A stretch of 64,000 nt of DNA from NCBI RefSeq assembly GCF_029227915.1, contig NC_079878.1, forward strand, positions 34,189,501-34,253,500, read 5' to 3'. The translations under genes were made by a program, and so were the position numbers. The DNA comes from Hydractinia symbiolongicarpus. Taxonomy: Eukaryota; Cnidaria; Hydrozoa; Anthoathecata; Hydractiniidae. The notes under the pieces were generated by a model. That model saw nothing but the letters and a program-made list of their open reading frames with translations, was not told the origin of the DNA and ran no database searches. Below are positions 61,601-64,000 of this stretch, piece by piece. Positions within the stretch are counted from its first letter, which is position 1. Each line of letters starts with the position of its first letter.

Positions 61601-64000
61601 TGGTGTCCAATTGTCTCATTTATCACATTTATCAGGTCGCAGTCCAAAGTTAGTTCAATTAAGTCCCAAAGTCAATCGTTTCATTGTTAAAAGCGATGCA
61701 ACCTAGTACTATAAAAAAATATCGCTAAATACATGTTGGTACGAATATGTGACCCAACTTTTGTAACTGGAACGGACTGACACCGTTAGAAAGTCAATGA
61801 AATGTAGTTTTTTAAACTGTCGCTACTTCTTCAGCGCCCGATAACGGATAGGATTGGTCCCACAGTAAAAAATGAATTATTAATCCAAGTTTTTAAATGA
61901 AGCGCTACCACAGCGCCTAGTGTAACCGCTGAGTTCCGGCAGTCATGTCAAATTAAGAAGAATGTTATTTCTTGGAGTCCTATTTTCTCATTTATCACAT
62001 TTATCAGGTCACAGTACAAAGTTTGTTCAATTAAGTCCCACAGACAATCGTTTCACTGTTAAAAGCGACGCAACCTAGTAATATGAAAAATATATCGCTA
62101 AATACATGTTGGTACGAATACGTGACCTAACTGTTGTAACTCAAACGGACTGACACCGTAACAAAGTCAATGAAATGTAGTTTTTAAAACTATGGCTATT
62201 TCTTCAGCTCGCAATAACAGAGAGGATTCGTCCCACATTAAAGAATGACTTATTAATCTAAATTTTTAAATGAAGTGCTACCACAGCGCCCAGTGTAATC
62301 GCTGAGTTTCCGCAATCATGTCAAATTAAGAGGAATGTTGTTTCTTGGAGTCCAATTGTCTCCTTCACCACATTTATCAGGTCACAGTCGAAAGTTAGTT
62401 CAATTAAGTCCCACAGTCAATCGCTTCATTGATAAAACCGATGCAACCTAGTAATATCAAAAAATATCGCTAAATACATGTTGGTACAGGTATGTGACCC
62501 AACCGCTGTAACTCAAACGGACTGACACCGTTAGAAAGTCAATGAAATGCAGTTTTTGAAACTGTCGCTATTTCTTCAGCGCGCGATAAGGGCTAGGATT
62601 GGTCCCACAGTAAAAAATGACTTATTAATCGAAGTTTTTAAATAAAGCGCTACCACAGCGCCCAGTAAAATTGCTGAGTTCCGGCAATCATGTCAAATTA
62701 AGAAGAATGTTATTTCTTGGAGTCCAATTGTCTCCTTTATCACATTTATCAGGTCACAGTCCAAAGTTTGTTCAATTAAGTCCCACAGTCAATCGTTTTA
62801 CTGTTAAAGGCGATGCAACCTAGTAATATCAGAAAAATATCGCTAAATACATGTTGGTACGAATATGTGACCCAACTGTTGTAACTGGAACGGACTGACA
62901 CCGTTAGAAAGTCAATGAAATGTAGTTTTTTAAACTGTCGCTACTTCTTCAGCGCCCGATAACGGATAGGATTGGTCCCACAGTAAAAAATGAATTATTA
63001 ATCCAAGTTTTTAAATGAAGCGCTATCACAGCGCCCAGTGTAACCGCTGAGTTCCAGCAATCATGTCAAATTAAGAAGAATGTTATTTCTTGGAGTCCAA
63101 TTTTCTCATTTATCACATTTATTAGGTCACAGTACAAAGCTTGTTCAATTAAGTCCCCACAGTCAATCATTTCACTGTTAAAAGCGACGCAACCTAGTAA
63201 TATCAGAAAAATATCGCTTAATACATGTTGGTACGAATATGTGACACAACTGTTGTAACTCAAACGGACAGACACCGTTAGAAAGTCAATGAAATGCGGT
63301 TTTTGAAACTGTCGCTATTTCTTCAGCGCGCGATAAGTGCTAGGGTTGGTCCCACAGTAAAAAATGACTTATTAATCTAAGTTTTTAAATGAAGCGCTAC
63401 CACAGCGCCTAGTGTAATTGCTAAGTTCCGGCAATCATGTCAAATTAAGAAGAATGTTTTTTGTTGGAGTCCAATTTTCTCATTTATCACATTTATCAGG
63501 TCACAGTCCAAAGTTAGTTCAATTAAGTCCCACAGTCAATCGTTTCACTGTTAAAAGCGATGCAACCTAGTAATATCAGAAAAATATCGCTAAATACATG
63601 TTGGTACGAATACGTGACCCAACCGTTGTAACTCAAAAGACTGACACCGTTAGAAAGTCAATGAAATGTAGTTTTTGAAACTGTCGCCATTTCTTCAGCG
63701 CGCGATAATGGATAGGATTGGTCCCACAGTAAAGAATGATTTATTCATCTAAATATTTAAATGAAGGGCTACAACAGCGCCCAGTGTAATCGCTGAGCTC
63801 CGGCAATCACGTCAAATTAAGAAGAATGTGATTTCTTGGAGTCCAATTGTCTCATTTATCACATTTATCAGGTCACAGTCCAAAGTTAGTCCAATTAAGT
63901 CCCACAGTCAATCGTTTCATTGTTAAAAGCGATGCAACCTAGTAATTTCAGAAAAATATCGCTAAATACATGTTGGTACGAATATGTGACCCAACCGTTG
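58662..64000 (+). repeat. Right-hand satellite subarray, runs off the window
   Basis: About 14 mixed monomers in the same orientation. The monomer at 59041-59413 is a diverged relative of those at 27420, 32264, 35994 and 40838 (AAGTCAATAAAAAATATAG). The block 61,740-63,207 holds a trimer repeat. Sequence at 64000 is still satellite, so the array continues beyond the window. No gene is visible. Confidence 0.9.
61740..63207 (+). repeat. Three-monomer periodicity (1,118 bp) near the right end
   Basis: A monomer with TAACTGGAACGGACTG, AGTTTTTTAAACTGTCGC, TTATTAATCCAAG and GTAACCGCTGAG near 61760 recurs near 62880 (AACGGACTGA at 61771 and 62889), followed in both cases by AAAGCGACGCAACC. The matched part is roughly 450 bp; the rest of the trimer is less similar. 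Confidence 0.7.

Noticed and set aside
2073-64000. CRISPR-like regular spacing
   Set aside because: The repeating unit is 373 bp with no short repeat and unique spacer pattern; the whole unit is repeated.
2073-64000. Inverted satellite segments or other transposon insertions
   Set aside because: The anchor words read in the plus orientation throughout, and no non-satellite insert was seen after 2072; all breaks are satellite to satellite.

Overview
This window appears to be eukaryotic satellite DNA from end to end. I see no protein-coding gene, rRNA, tRNA or CRISPR array on either strand. About 62.7 kb consists of a single AT-rich satellite family with a monomer of about 373 bp, in roughly 168 head-to-tail copies all in the same orientation. 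Many monomer starts can be read from the anchor AAGTCCCACAGTCAATCG, for example at 2448, 2821, 3194 and 3567 (373-bp steps). The other roughly 1.3 kb, at the left end, belongs to a short non-autonomous DNA transposon with 17-bp terminal inverted repeats. It sits at a TTAA in the satellite and is piggyBac-like by its ends. The organism cannot be named from this sequence. An animal is likely, and the transposon interior vaguely resembles short repeats seen in marine invertebrates such as molluscs, but that is a weak impression.

Layout. 1-575: right-hand part of transposon copy 1. 576-1325: two satellite monomers. 1326-2072: complete transposon copy 2. Positions 1 and 1501 start identically, so the element plus a satellite dimer forms a composite unit of about 1.5 kb that was amplified after insertion. 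2073-8760: 18 monomers of a fairly uniform subtype, with two alternating variants. 8761-13552: more diverged mixed monomers with a 95-bp recombination scar. 13553-18024: two tandem copies of a 6-monomer (2,236-bp) higher-order repeat. 18327-22320: a 2,180-bp repeat that equals six monomers minus a 56-bp deletion. About 21700-24690: a 4-monomer (1,490-bp) repeat. 24947-27078: a 3-monomer (1,118-bp) repeat. 26065-43212: a tandem duplication of an 8,574-bp, 23-monomer block, almost identical over its whole length. 43213-49370: a rearranged, mosaic third version of that block. 49371-64000: mixed monomers with further local duplications (373, 740, 743, 1,118 and 3,341 bp).

There are no genes to work together. 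The region records repeated unequal crossover or gene conversion: nested higher-order repeats of 1, 2, 3, 4, 6 and 23 monomers, hybrid monomers at junctions, and small deletions that are inherited by later duplications. The likely chromosomal setting is centromeric, pericentromeric or other constitutive heterochromatin; this is an inference from structure only. The monomer has several short dyad symmetries. The 60-90-codon open frames in the window are by-products of the satellite and recur only because the DNA recurs.
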